64,000 nucleotides of DNA. It comes from Terriglobia bacterium. GTDB taxonomy: Bacteria; Acidobacteriota; Terriglobia; Terriglobales; Acidobacteriaceae. The notes below the pieces were generated by a model. That model worked only from the letters and a program-made list of their open reading frames with translations. It had not been told where the DNA came from and searched no databases. This document shows, piece by piece, positions 27,376 through 36,149 of this stretch (positions are counted from its first letter, which is position 1; every line of letters starts with the position of its first letter). The position numbers and the translations under genes were made by a program. The stretch spans positions 1-64,000 of the forward strand of contig JAIQEY010000019.1 in assembly GCA_020073565.1 (NCBI GenBank). The letters are read 5' to 3'.

Positions 27376-28743
27376 CTACTCGCCTCCGTTTTCATCCTCA
27401 ATGCCAATCTTCGATAAGCGGTAGCGCAGCGCATTGCGCGAGAGGCCCAGTAGTCGGGCCGCTTGCGACTTGTTGCCGGCGGCACGTTTCAGTGCTTCGC
27501 GGATCAATTCATCTTCGTACTGGTCGAGCGTCATGCCTTCCGGGAGGAAACGGTCGGCCGAAGAACTGGCGCTTCGGCGCGGGGAGTCGAGGTGGATGTC
27601 GCCGACTTCAAGCTTGCTGGTTTTCGCCAGCGCGCACGCGCGCTCGATTACATTTTGCAGTTCGCGGACGTTGCCCATCCAGGAATGCGCTCGAAGAAGG
27701 TCCAGCGCTTCATCCGAAATTGTGGCAACCTCGCGGCCGGGGTCGCTGGCAAAGCGGCGCAGGAACAGGTTCACCAGGTCGGGGATATCTTCTTTATGCT
27801 CGCGCAGTGGCGGGATGTCGATCGGAACCACGTTCAGACGGTAGTAAAGATCTTCGCGAAATGTTCCTTCTTCGAGCGCGGCGCGCAGGTCCCGGTTAGT
27901 GGCGGCCAGCAGGCGGACATCGACTTTAACGGTGCGCGTGCCGCCGAGCCGCTCAAATTCCCGCTCCTGCAGCACGCGGAGAAGTTTAACTTGCGTAGCG
28001 GGCGGCACGTCGCCGATTTCGTCGAGGAAGAGAGTGCCCTTGTCGGCGAGTTCGAATTTGCCGGGCTTGCTGGTGGCGGCGCCGGTGAAGGCTCCTTTTT
28101 CGTAGCCGAAGAGTTCGCTCTCCAGGAGATTTTCGGGAATGGCGGTCGAGTTGATCTTGATAAAGGGGCCGGCGGCGCGGCGCGATTTTTCGTGAATCGC
28201 GCGTGCGATCAAGTCTTTGCCGACGCCGCTTTCTCCGCCCAGCAGCACGGTCGCGTTGGTGGACGCGACTCGTTCGACGGTCGCGAGCACTTCCTGCATC
28301 TTTGCACTGCGGGCGATGATGTTCGGATGGCTGTACTTCTGGCCGAGCGCCTCGCGCAGTGAGCGATTTTCCTCGCGCAGGCGCGACACGTCGAGTTCTT
28401 TGTGGACGACCATCCGGATTTCCGCTAGCGAGAACGGCTTGAGCACGTAATCGCTGGCTCCGGCCTTCATGGCTTCGACGGCAGTCTCGACGGAACCAAA
28501 CGCGGTCATGACCACGACCGGCAGAGCGGGATTGCTTTGCTTGGCCGCTTGCAGGAGTTCGAGGCCGCTCATGCCTGGAAGTTTCAGGTCGGTAAGAACG
28601 AGGTCGACCGGTTCCGAGCCCAGCAGCTTGACGCCAGTCTCTGCGTCTCCGGCGGAGAGTGTCTTGAAGCCATCGTCGCCCAGGTTGAGTTCGAGCAGGC
28701 GGCGCATTTTAGCTTCGTCTTCGATGATGAGAATGGTGGCCAT
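27376..28743 (-). CDS. Sigma-54-dependent response regulator (NtrC family)
   Basis: A 455-residue regulator in three parts. The receiver domain has phospho-acceptor D52 in LVLTDLKLPG. The AAA+ domain has Walker A GESGVGKD, the sigma-54 contact loop GAFTGA and Walker B GTLFLDEIGD. The C-terminal Fis-type helix-turn-helix is NKSQAARLLGLSRNALRYRL. It activates sigma-54 promoters when phosphorylated. It starts 4 bp after the stop of its histidine kinase. Because amtB-glnB-glnD lie just beyond, control of nitrogen genes is the likeliest role, but ZraR/AtoC-type regulators look alike. Confidence 0.93.
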   Translation of the reverse strand: MATILIIEDEAKMRRLLELNLGDDGFKTLSAGDAETGVKLLGSEPVDLVLTDLKLPGMSGLELLQAAKQSNPALPVVVMTAFGSVETAVEAMKAGASDYVLKPFSLAEIRMVVHKELDVSRLREENRSLREALGQKYSHPNIIARSAKMQEVLATVERVASTNATVLLGGESGVGKDLIARAIHEKSRRAAGPFIKINSTAIPENLLESELFGYEKGAFTGAATSKPGKFELADKGTLFLDEIGDVPPATQVKLLRVLQEREFERLGGTRTVKVDVRLLAATNRDLRAALEEGTFREDLYYRLNVVPIDIPPLREHKEDIPDLVNLFLRRFASDPGREVATISDEALDLLRAHSWMGNVRELQNVIERACALAKTSKLEVGDIHLDSPRRSASSSADRFLPEGMTLDQYEDELIREALKRAAGNKSQAARLLGLSRNALRYRLSKIGIEDENGGE

Positions 28744-28746
28744 GGT

Positions 28747-30069
28747 CTAGTCCGAGGTGGTCGCCAGCACGGGGCGCGGCTCGCTCGCCGATTCGAACGG
28801 AAAGAATAAGGTAAAGACAGCGCCGCCCTGGGGCCGGTTGTCGACGTGGATCGAGCCGTGATGGCCGTCGACGATCTTGGATACAATCGAGAGCCCTAGT
28901 CCCACACCGGACTTCTTGGTAGTCACGAAGGGATTGAAAATCTCTTCGCGCAGTTCTTCAGGGACGCCGGGGCCAGTATCGCTGAATCGCACTTCGGTTC
29001 CTCCGTGTTCATTCCGTGTTGCCCGCTGGACTTCCACGCGCAAGGCGCCGCCGTTTACTTCCATCGCTTCGTAAGCGTTCTGCACCAGGTTCAAGAAGGC
29101 CTGCTCGCACAGGCTCTCGTCCATCGGAATCGGCGGCAAGTTGTTCGCGTAGGCGCGCTCGACTGCAACGGGCTTGCCGGTCCAGCGGTCAGACACGGTT
29201 TTCAGCACGCGATCGAGCAGCGCCGTCAGGTCGGTGGGATGCAGTTCGGCGTGGAGCGGGCGCGCGAAGTCGAGGAACTCGGTGACCAGCGCACTGAGCC
29301 GGTTCACTTCGGTCGAAATGTAGCCGGCCAGCTCGCGCGCCAGCTCGTCAGAGTGCTGCAGTTTTTGCGTCAGCATTTCCGCCGAGCCCTTGATGACACC
29401 GAGCGGGTTGCGGATCTCGTGGGCCAATCCGGCGGAGAGTTGGCCGAGCGCGGCGAGGCGTTCGGAGCGGCGGGCTTCGGCCTGGGCCTGTTCCAGGCGG
29501 CGATTGGTTTCCGCCAGACGCTCGGCGAGTTCCCGATACAACGCGGTTTGATGACGGCTTTGCTCGGCGAACCGGTTCACGATCATCGCAGCCAGAAAGA
29601 AGAACATGATGCGCAGCGCCAGGTAGCTGAGGGCGTCGGTAGTCAGTTCGTATTCGAGCATCGCGGGGTAGAGATACGCGCAGTAGAAAGCCGAGGAGAG
29701 CAGCGTCCAGAGCAGTGTCATCCACGGGCCGCAGTAGATCGCCGCCGTCACCACCGGCAGGAAGTAAATCGGCCAGTAGCTGCTGTTAATACCGACTTCG
29801 CCGGTGTGATCGATGAGCAGCGTGGCCAGCAGAATCTTGAGAAGTACGACGTACGACACGCCCCTTTTGGGGAAGCGGGAGATGAGCCAACTTTCCAGCA
29901 GCTGCACGGCTCCGATCGCAAGCAGAATGAATTGCTTGTGCAGTTCCCAGCGCGGAGGCAGTGCGGCCAGCCCAGCCAGGAAGAGCAGCCAGACAGCATC
30001 GAGGCGGTTGAACCGCCGCGATTCCGGATCAGAGATAGGGGAAGCCGGGGCCACGCAGCTTTTATCCAA
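28747..30069 (-). CDS. Membrane sensor histidine kinase (NtrB/ZraS-like)
   Basis: Five to six predicted membrane helices (e.g. AVWLLFLAGLAAL, SYVVLLKILLATLL, MTLLWTLLSSAFYC, LRIMFFFLAAMIV) precede a coiled linker, a HisKA domain with the phospho-His in LSAGLAHEIRNPLG, and an HATPase domain (LVQNAYEAM, DTGPGVP, GVGLGLSI). The frame is open to 30258, but that part is low complexity and overlaps amtB. A TTG at 30069 is my best start (about 440 residues), and a GTG at 30054 is the alternative. It is the cognate kinase of the following NtrC-like regulator. The membrane-embedded sensor differs from the soluble PAS sensor of classical NtrB, so its signal is unknown. Confidence 0.87.
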   Translation of the reverse strand: MDKSCVAPASPISDPESRRFNRLDAVWLLFLAGLAALPPRWELHKQFILLAIGAVQLLESWLISRFPKRGVSYVVLLKILLATLLIDHTGEVGINSSYWPIYFLPVVTAAIYCGPWMTLLWTLLSSAFYCAYLYPAMLEYELTTDALSYLALRIMFFFLAAMIVNRFAEQSRHQTALYRELAERLAETNRRLEQAQAEARRSERLAALGQLSAGLAHEIRNPLGVIKGSAEMLTQKLQHSDELARELAGYISTEVNRLSALVTEFLDFARPLHAELHPTDLTALLDRVLKTVSDRWTGKPVAVERAYANNLPPIPMDESLCEQAFLNLVQNAYEAMEVNGGALRVEVQRATRNEHGGTEVRFSDTGPGVPEELREEIFNPFVTTKKSGVGLGLSIVSKIVDGHHGSIHVDNRPQGGAVFTLFFPFESASEPRPVLATTSD

Positions 30070-30101
30070 TCCTAGAAGGCCCTCCGGCGTCAATGTGGGA
30101 T

Positions 30102-30135
30102 TAGGCTCTCGGCTCTTGGCTCTTGGCTCTAGGCT
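30102..30135. repeat. Heptamer tandem repeat (GGCTCTT-like)
   Basis: Units ggctctc, ggctctt, ggctctt, ggctcta follow one another with 7-bp period between the kinase and amtB. It is similar to the array at 83-113. Confidence 0.55.
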
Positions 30136-30151
30136 TGGGCACGCTCCCGCA
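30136..30151 (+). promoter_or_regulatory. amtB: Possible sigma-54 promoter upstream of amtB
   Basis: TGGGCACGCTCCCGCA keeps the GG and GC dinucleotides exactly 10 bp apart as at -24/-12 of sigma-54 promoters, but the TTGC box is poor. An NtrC-type activator is encoded next door. The match is weak and made by eye. Confidence 0.28.
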
Positions 30152-30257
30152 TAAAGATTTCTAATCGTGAGAATAAACCGTTTCGATTTCCGTAAAACAG
30201 ACTGCGGCCATACTGTTATGATGCTGCGGTCTGGTGAGGAGGAAGCGAGAGTAGTCA

Positions 30258-31682
30258 ATGGGCAAATTGCTTACGATTTGTAGTTTTGCAGTGGTGTTGT
30301 GTCTGCTGCCCCATGTGGCTCTGGCACAAACGTCCGGGGGGGACGGGGCGTCGAGCGAGGCGCAATCAGCGAGAATCGCGAAATTGGAGCAAGCAGTGTC
30401 GGACGCCAAGTCTTCGGGTGACAACGCCTGGATGCTGATGAGTTCGGCCCTGGTCCTGATGATGACCGGACCCGGTCTGGCATTGTTCTACGGCGGGTTG
30501 GTGCGGAAGAAAAACGTTCTCTCGACGATGATGCAGAGCTTCGCCATGATGGCCATCGTCACTCTGCTCTGGGGCCTGGTCTCTTTTAGTCTGGCATTCG
30601 GTTCGGGAAACAGCTTCATTGGCGGCTTCCACAACATTTTCCTGCGCGGGGTGGGAGCGCAGCCCGACGCTGATTACGCGGCCACCATTCCGCTCCAGAC
30701 CTTCATGGTTTACCAGCTGATGTTCGCCATCATCACGCCGGCGCTTATCACCGGCGCATTTGCGGAGCGCATGAAATTCAGCGCGATGGCACTCTTCATG
30801 GTTCTGTGGTCGCTCGTCGTGTATGCCCCGATGGCGCACATGGTCTGGGGGAAGGGCGGTCTGCTGAATGCCGCTCTGGGCGGGCGGTTCCCCTGTCTGG
30901 ATTTTGCCGGCGGCACGGTGGTGCACGTTACGTCGGGCGTTTCGGCGTTGGTGTGTGCGTTGTATCTGGGTCGTCGTATCGGATATCCGAAGCAGCCCAT
31001 GCCTCCTCATAGCGTGGTACTGAGCTTTATTGGCGCTTGCTTGCTCTGGGTGGGATGGTTTGGATTCAACGCGGGCAGTGCGCTCTCGGCGGGGACTCTG
31101 GCGACGAGTGCATTCGTCGCCACACATTTTGGCGCCGCCGCTGCCACCCTCGGCTGGAGCGCTGCGGAGTGGTGGAAGAGCGGGAAGCCCAGCGCCCTGG
31201 GCGCGATCTCGGGAGCCGTGGCCGGACTGGTTGCAATCACGCCAGCGGCGGGGTTCGTCTCGCCCATGTCGGCCATCGTCATCGGATTGCTCGCGGGCAT
31301 TATCTGTTACCTCATGGTGACCCGGGTCAAGGCCATGTTCCGATACGACGACTCGCTTGATGCGTTCGGCGTCCACGGCGCGGGCGGAACTCTGGGAGCT
31401 CTGCTGACGGGAGTCTTCGCTTCGAGCGCAATCAATCCCATCTTCAAGAATTCCCAGGGAAGCACACTTGCCTCGGGCTTGCTGGAGGGCAATGCGCTCC
31501 AGTTGCTCAATCAGCTGGTCGGGGTAGTGATTGCCTGGGGGTTGGCGATTGTGGGAACCCTGGTCATCCTGAAGGTGGTGGACGTCACCATCGGCCTGCG
31601 CGTTTCCGAGGAGCACGAGATGCAGGGGCTCGATCTCTCCCAGCACGGCGAAGAAGGATATTATTGGGAGTCGCCTGCGTAA
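30258..31682 (+). CDS. amtB: Ammonium transporter AmtB
   Basis: A 474-residue Amt/MEP/Rh-family channel for NH4+/NH3, an inner-membrane trimer. A signal peptide (LTICSFAVVLCLLPHVALAQ) and a periplasmic helix (ARIAKLEQAVSDAK) precede eleven helices. The conserved FAGGTVVHVTSG and DAFGVHGAGGTLGALLTG hold the twin pore histidines. GPGLALFYGGLVRKKNVLS is the family's N-terminal signature. A GGAGGAAG lies upstream of the ATG. The PII gene follows after 41 bp, the usual amtB-glnK pairing, so PII probably gates this channel. Confidence 0.96.
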   Translation: MGKLLTICSFAVVLCLLPHVALAQTSGGDGASSEAQSARIAKLEQAVSDAKSSGDNAWMLMSSALVLMMTGPGLALFYGGLVRKKNVLSTMMQSFAMMAIVTLLWGLVSFSLAFGSGNSFIGGFHNIFLRGVGAQPDADYAATIPLQTFMVYQLMFAIITPALITGAFAERMKFSAMALFMVLWSLVVYAPMAHMVWGKGGLLNAALGGRFPCLDFAGGTVVHVTSGVSALVCALYLGRRIGYPKQPMPPHSVVLSFIGACLLWVGWFGFNAGSALSAGTLATSAFVATHFGAAAATLGWSAAEWWKSGKPSALGAISGAVAGLVAITPAAGFVSPMSAIVIGLLAGIICYLMVTRVKAMFRYDDSLDAFGVHGAGGTLGALLTGVFASSAINPIFKNSQGSTLASGLLEGNALQLLNQLVGVVIAWGLAIVGTLVILKVVDVTIGLRVSEEHEMQGLDLSQHGEEGYYWESPA

Positions 31683-31723
31683 CCAGACTGAAGCGGCCTA
31701 TGGGATGATCGGGACGGACAACC

Positions 31724-32062
31724 ATGACAAAGATCGAAGCGATTATTCAAGTTTCCAAGCTCGACGCCGTAAAAGACGCTCTGCACGAAGTGGGCGTCGA
31801 AGGCATGACCGTTTTCGAAGCCAGAGGACACGGCCGGCAAAAAGGGCACACCGAGTTCTACCGGGGACGGGAGTATACCGTGGATTTGATCCCCAAGGTG
31901 AAGCTCGAGATCGTGCTCGCCGACGACATGGTGGAGAAGGCGGTGCAGGCGATTACTTCCTCAGCGCGCACCGGCAAGATCGGCGATGGCAAGATCTTCC
32001 TGTCTCGCATTGATGAAGCGATTCGCATTCGCAACGACGAACGGGGCGAAAGCGTACTGTAA
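31724..32062 (+). CDS. glnB: Nitrogen regulatory protein PII
   Basis: 112 residues, the standard PII length. The T-loop reads HTEFYRGREYTVDL and keeps Tyr51, the uridylylation site, and the ATP-binding B-loop region SARTGKIGDGKIF is intact. It senses 2-oxoglutarate and ATP/ADP, binds AmtB and controls nitrogen enzymes. It sits between amtB and glnD; because it follows amtB it could also be called glnK. The presence of both Tyr51 and glnD argues that it is uridylylated. Confidence 0.95.
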   Translation: MTKIEAIIQVSKLDAVKDALHEVGVEGMTVFEARGHGRQKGHTEFYRGREYTVDLIPKVKLEIVLADDMVEKAVQAITSSARTGKIGDGKIFLSRIDEAIRIRNDERGESVL

Positions 32063-32150
32063 CGGTTTCGCCGGAAACGCAGTTTGTAAGCAGCGGAGAC
32101 GACCTCCCTCTTACGCGGAATGCTTCGCGCCTTGGGGGAGCGTCATCGGA

Positions 32151-34745
32151 ATGAGCACCGTGGCCACCGTCGGCACTGACTTACGGGACCTGTACGCACG
32201 AGAATCCGCTGCCATCCAGCAGGAATTTTCCGTCGCGGGTGACGGACGCAGCGCGCTCTCCCGCCGCACTGCATTGGTCGATTCCCTGCTGCTACGGCTG
32301 TGGAGTGAAATCATCTCCGCAGACCCGCAGGGTCCGAAGAATTTCGCGCTGGTCGCAACCGGGGGGTTTGGCCGCGGCTGGCTCTTCCCTCACTCCGATA
32401 TTGATCTGCTGTTTCTCCACGCAGGTTCCGATACCGAGAATGATCTGAAGGATCCGATTCGCCGTTTTTCGCAGGAATTGTGGGACCTGCGTCTGAAGCT
32501 GAGCCCGGGGACGCGCACGCTGGCGGAGTGCGAGCGCTTCGATGCGGAGAACGTCGAGTTCGCGATCTCGCTGCTCGACTGCCGCTTTCTGGCGGGTGAT
32601 CGCGATCTTTTCACGCGCCTTCACGACAAAGTTGTTCCCCGCCTGGTGGCGCGCGAATGCCACAACCTGATTCAGAATCTCGGAGAGATCACGCGCGGAC
32701 GGCATCACAAATTCGGCAACACGGTCTTCCACCTGGAACCGAACGTCAAGGATGGCCCCGGCGGTCTGCGCGACTACAACGTCGCGCACTGGCTGGCACT
32801 GATCTCCGCCATGGAAAAACTTGGCACGTGGCCGGACCCGAGATCCCTGTTGCCGGTTTCTTCCCGCCGGCCGCTGGAAGCGGCGGTCGACTTCCAGATG
32901 TCGGTGCGCTGCTTTTTGCACTTCCGGTACGGACGCCACGACAACTCGCTGAGCTGGGAGGCGCAGGACGAGGCCGCGGCGCGCAAGATCGGCGCTTCCG
33001 ATCTGGAAATTACGAACGCGGCCGATTGGATGCGGGTGTACTTCGGCCACGCGCGCGCTGTGCACCGCGTCTGCACTCAGTTGCAAGAGGAGATTCCGGC
33101 GGCCTGGTCTTCTTTGTACAAGCAGCTCCAGAGTTGGCGAACGCGCGTTTCGAATCCCGATTTTTCGGTGGTGGATGGACTGGTTTTCCTCCAGAAGCCC
33201 GACGCTCTTCAAGATCCGGAAATGCTGCTGAAGCTTTTTCACTTCATCGCCCAACATGGAGTGAAACTGAGCACCACCACCGAATACAGAATTGAGCAGG
33301 TATTGCCGGCGCTCGCGGCTACGCCTCCGCGCGGCGCCGAGTTGTGGCTTTACCTGCAGGAAACGCTGGTCCAATCGCATGCCGCCGACGCGCTGCGTGC
33401 CATGAATGCCCTGCGTCTTCTGCCGCTCCTGCTGCCGGAAATGAAAGGGATCGAAGCGCTGGTGGTTCGTGACTTCTACCATCGCTATACGGTCGATGAA
33501 CACTCGTTTTTGGCGATCGAGCATCTGCACCGCCTGAAGGAATCGAAGTCGGAATCGGACCGGCGGTTTGGCGAGTTGCTGGAGGAACTCGAGCAACCGG
33601 AACTCCTGTATCTGGCATTGCTGCTGCACGACAGCGGCAAAGCTGCGCCCGATCAGAACCACGTCGATGCCAGCCTGCAATTGACCGACACCTGCGCGGA
33701 CCGTTTGGACCTGGATCCGGCGGATCGAGAAACGCTGCGCTATCTGGTTGGGAATCACCTGGAGATGTCGGCCGCCATGCGGCGGGACGTGTTCGATCCG
33801 AACAATGTGAAGGCATTCGCGGAAAGAGTCGGGGCGCCGGAGCGACTGAAGATGTTGTGTCTGCTGACCTACGCCGACATCAAGGCCGTGAACCCGGAGG
33901 CGATGACGCCGTGGAGAGCCGACAATCTGTGGCAGCTCTATATCGCTTCCGCGAACCATTTGAGCCGCAGCGCGGACGAGCGCGTGCACACCGACGACGC
34001 GGGCTCAAACCTGGCGCACCTGCGGTCACTCGCGCCGGTTGCCGGAAGGAAAATCAACACGTTCCTCGAAGGATTGCCGCAACGCTACCTTCGGATTCAT
34101 GGCGCCAGCGATGTGCTGATGCATGCCGAAATGGCTGGCCAACTAGGAAGCGATGGCGTGCAGTTAAACCTGAAGCAGGTGCGCCACTGGTATGAGTTGA
34201 CCCTGATCACGACCGACCGGCCCTTCCTGTTTGCCTCGGTTTCCGGAGCGCTGGCGGCGTGGGGAATGAACATCGTGAAGGCCAATGCGTTTTCGAACGC
34301 AGCCGGCGTGGTTGTCGACACCTTTTATTTCACCGACCGTTTTCGAACCCTCGAGTTGAACGTGCAGGAATGGGAGCGCCTGAAAAAGAGCATCGCGGCG
34401 GTGGTAAAGGGCGAGGCCGACGTGGTTCGCATGCTGCAGGATCGGCTGAAATCGGAGAAGGCCAACGGCACGAAAGTTAAAATCGAAACGCAGATTGAGT
34501 TCGACGACAACTGCTCGACGCACAGCACCCTGATGCAGGTTCTTACCCAGGATCGTCCGGGGCTGCTCTATAAGATGTGCTCGCAGATTTCGAAGCATGA
34601 CTGCAATATCGAGATTGCCCTGATCGAGACCGAGGGGCAAATGGCGATCGACGTCCTGTATCTAACATCAGGCGGCGCGAAGCTGGACGCAAAGCGGCAG
34701 GCAGCGCTGAGGCGTGCCCTTCAAGAAGAACTGGCAGCAAAGTAG
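32151..34745 (+). CDS. glnD: PII uridylyltransferase/uridylyl-removing enzyme GlnD
   Basis: An 864-residue bifunctional enzyme that adds and removes UMP on PII in response to glutamine. The nucleotidyltransferase motif GGFGRGWLFPHSDIDLLF (71-88) holds metal ligands D83 and D85. An HD domain follows (LLLHDSGKAAPDQNHVDAS), and two C-terminal ACT domains sense glutamine (RPFLFASVSGALAAWGMNI; DRPGLLYKMCSQISKHDCNI). The frame opens at 31986 inside glnB; the ATG at 32151 begins the homologous region. It lies 88 bp after glnB in the same direction. Its TAG stop belongs to a GTAGCGCC repeat. Confidence 0.95.
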   Translation: MSTVATVGTDLRDLYARESAAIQQEFSVAGDGRSALSRRTALVDSLLLRLWSEIISADPQGPKNFALVATGGFGRGWLFPHSDIDLLFLHAGSDTENDLKDPIRRFSQELWDLRLKLSPGTRTLAECERFDAENVEFAISLLDCRFLAGDRDLFTRLHDKVVPRLVARECHNLIQNLGEITRGRHHKFGNTVFHLEPNVKDGPGGLRDYNVAHWLALISAMEKLGTWPDPRSLLPVSSRRPLEAAVDFQMSVRCFLHFRYGRHDNSLSWEAQDEAAARKIGASDLEITNAADWMRVYFGHARAVHRVCTQLQEEIPAAWSSLYKQLQSWRTRVSNPDFSVVDGLVFLQKPDALQDPEMLLKLFHFIAQHGVKLSTTTEYRIEQVLPALAATPPRGAELWLYLQETLVQSHAADALRAMNALRLLPLLLPEMKGIEALVVRDFYHRYTVDEHSFLAIEHLHRLKESKSESDRRFGELLEELEQPELLYLALLLHDSGKAAPDQNHVDASLQLTDTCADRLDLDPADRETLRYLVGNHLEMSAAMRRDVFDPNNVKAFAERVGAPERLKMLCLLTYADIKAVNPEAMTPWRADNLWQLYIASANHLSRSADERVHTDDAGSNLAHLRSLAPVAGRKINTFLEGLPQRYLRIHGASDVLMHAEMAGQLGSDGVQLNLKQVRHWYELTLITTDRPFLFASVSGALAAWGMNIVKANAFSNAAGVVVDTFYFTDRFRTLELNVQEWERLKKSIAAVVKGEADVVRMLQDRLKSEKANGTKVKIETQIEFDDNCSTHSTLMQVLTQDRPGLLYKMCSQISKHDCNIEIALIETEGQMAIDVLYLTSGGAKLDAKRQAALRRALQEELAAK

Positions 34746-34766
34746 CGCCGGCGTCCCGCCGGCGGC
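34742..34766 (+). repeat. GTAGCGCC palindromic element providing the glnD stop codon
   Basis: GTAGCGCCGGCG-tccc-GCCGGCGGC starts at 34742. Its TAG (34743-34745) is the glnD stop. Same family and orientation as 10918, 54136 and 62588. Confidence 0.6.
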
Positions 34767-34889
34767 AAAACACGCGTGCCAGGTAGGGGCGGTGTCCCCG
34801 ATGATTCGCTCGCCCAGGTTTTCCCGAACCTAGCTTCGTTCACACCCCAGAAGTTCCACTTCCTGTAGACGTGAGCCCGCCGCCGGAGC

Positions 34890-35059
34890 ATATTCTTCAT
34901 TCCATGAAACGGAACACGCCTTCCCTGCACTATCCCAATGAGTGGTAGAAGTCGCGGGATAAGCGACAGCACCACCCCCTCCGGATCCCGGAACGAACGT
35001 GCCAGGATCCTTTTAAGACGCTAGAGCCGACGGGGAAGCGGCTCCGGCGTCTTTTTTTT
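34890..35059 (+). ncRNA. Putative structured RNA, copy A
   Basis: A noncoding segment with the block ATTCCATGAAAC (34899-34910), a nested hairpin (GTGGT/ACCAC enclosing GTCGC/GCGAC), and a terminator at 35016-35059. Copy B, about 235 bp further on, has the same block in the same place, a hairpin at the equivalent position, and a closely related terminator loop (GGGGAAGCG). The 5' end is guessed. I do not recognise the family; Rfam covariance models would decide. Confidence 0.5.
35016..35059 (+). terminator. Rho-independent terminator of RNA copy A
   Basis: AGACGC (35016-35021) pairs with GCGTCT (35047-35052), and AGCCG with CGGCT inside it, followed by eight T residues. Confidence 0.85.
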
Positions 35060-35124
35060 GCGTAAGGGTCGTGGATGGCGTTTGGCCGCCGTCAAATCGG
35101 CTGCTTCATCCCGGGGTTGCAGAT

Positions 35125-35289
35125 TTTCGGCAATTCCATGAAACAAATCGCGCGGTCCCTTCACCATCCCTACAGATGAACGCAATCGCAGAATGGCGAT
35201 TGCATAGTTTAGGAACCCAACTTGGAAACTCCCGGCTGGGATCCACAGGAAGTGCCGGAGCCGGCGGGGAAGCGACTCCGGCACTTTTT
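35125..35289 (+). ncRNA. Putative structured RNA, copy B
   Basis: It contains ATTCCATGAAAC (35133-35144), the shared TCCCT-x-CAC-x-ATCCC block, a hairpin GCAATCGC/GCGATTGC, and a terminator at 35251-35289. No convincing ORF on this strand. It resembles copy A in layout with diverged sequence, as expected of an RNA conserved for structure. The 5' end is estimated. Confidence 0.5.
35251..35289 (+). terminator. Rho-independent terminator of RNA copy B
   Basis: A perfect 10-bp stem, AGTGCCGGAG (35251-35260) with CTCCGGCACT (35276-35285), then a T run. Confidence 0.85.
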
Positions 35290-35508
35290 GGTCTCATATT
35301 CCCCACGTTCTGATCCGCCGGTAGCTTCCAGGAGTGGTGTTCTTCCCAAGTGCGCAAGGTCTACTCCATCTCGTCGGCAGGCCGCCCGCGCGGCAGCCAC
35401 ACCGTTCCCAAACGCCCCTCTTTGCACACCCTTGCGCCGGAAAAGGCCCGCAGCGCCCCGATTGAAGTGCTACACTGTCTGCCATTGTGTGGTCTGCGGG
35501 GCAAGTAC

Positions 35509-36093
35509 TTGCAATTTCAGTCTTTTGACGCATCCTACGTGGAACGTCTGCGGGCGGGTGATTTCCGCACCCAGGACCATTTTGTTGCCTATTTCTCGGA
35601 ACTTATTCAAATCAAGCTGCGCTCCCGCCTGAAGTCGCCCCAAGCCATCGAAGACGTTCGCCAGGAAACCTTTGCGCGATTCTTCACCGCTCTGCGTGCC
35701 GGGAAAATCCTGCAGCCGGAACGCCTCGGCTCGTTTGTGAATTCAATGTGCAACAACGTGCTGCTGGAGCACTATCGCTCAGGTGCGCGCAACGACTCGT
35801 TGGACGATGAAGACGGGAACGAATTCCCCGCCAAAGGGATTGATCTGGTGAGCGCTCTCGCCACCCAGCAGATGAACAAGAAAGTGCGCGAGATTCTCGA
35901 GCAGCTTTCGGAACGCGATCGGCGGCTGCTGCGTGAGATTTTTCTTGAAGAGCGCGACAAAGATGAGGTGTGCCGTGACTTCGGGGTCGATCGGGAGTAC
36001 TTACGAGTTCTGTTGCACCGCGCCAAACAGGCGTTTAAATCACTGTACCTAAAGAACACGGGAAATGAGCCGCCACAATTTGCGACCGCCTGA
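35509..36093 (+). CDS. ECF-type RNA polymerase sigma factor (CHAT-operon associated)
   Basis: About 194 residues with the sigma-70 region 2 core (RLKSPQAIEDVRQETFARFF) and region 4 helix-turn-helix (LSERDRRLLREIFLEERD ... VDREYLRVLLHRAKQAF). It would direct RNA polymerase to a small promoter set. The frame opens with a GTG at 35350, but those ~50 residues are basic and irregular; the TTG at 35509, with CGGGG upstream, fits the start of homology. The start is uncertain. It is the first gene of an apparent operon: a zinc-finger membrane anti-sigma factor follows after 56 bp, then an unknown protein and a CHAT protease. The two putative RNAs lie directly upstream. Confidence 0.85.
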   Translation: MQFQSFDASYVERLRAGDFRTQDHFVAYFSELIQIKLRSRLKSPQAIEDVRQETFARFFTALRAGKILQPERLGSFVNSMCNNVLLEHYRSGARNDSLDDEDGNEFPAKGIDLVSALATQQMNKKVREILEQLSERDRRLLREIFLEERDKDEVCRDFGVDREYLRVLLHRAKQAFKSLYLKNTGNEPPQFATA

Positions 36094-36149
36094 GGACTTT
36101 GAAACGATTACACATGCCGGCTCACTACCCTATATAAGGGAGAACACCC

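Noticed and set aside
32292..33989. 565-codon frame antisense to glnD
   Set aside because: glnD motifs are unambiguous on the + strand; the antisense product is Arg/Gln-rich with no domain.
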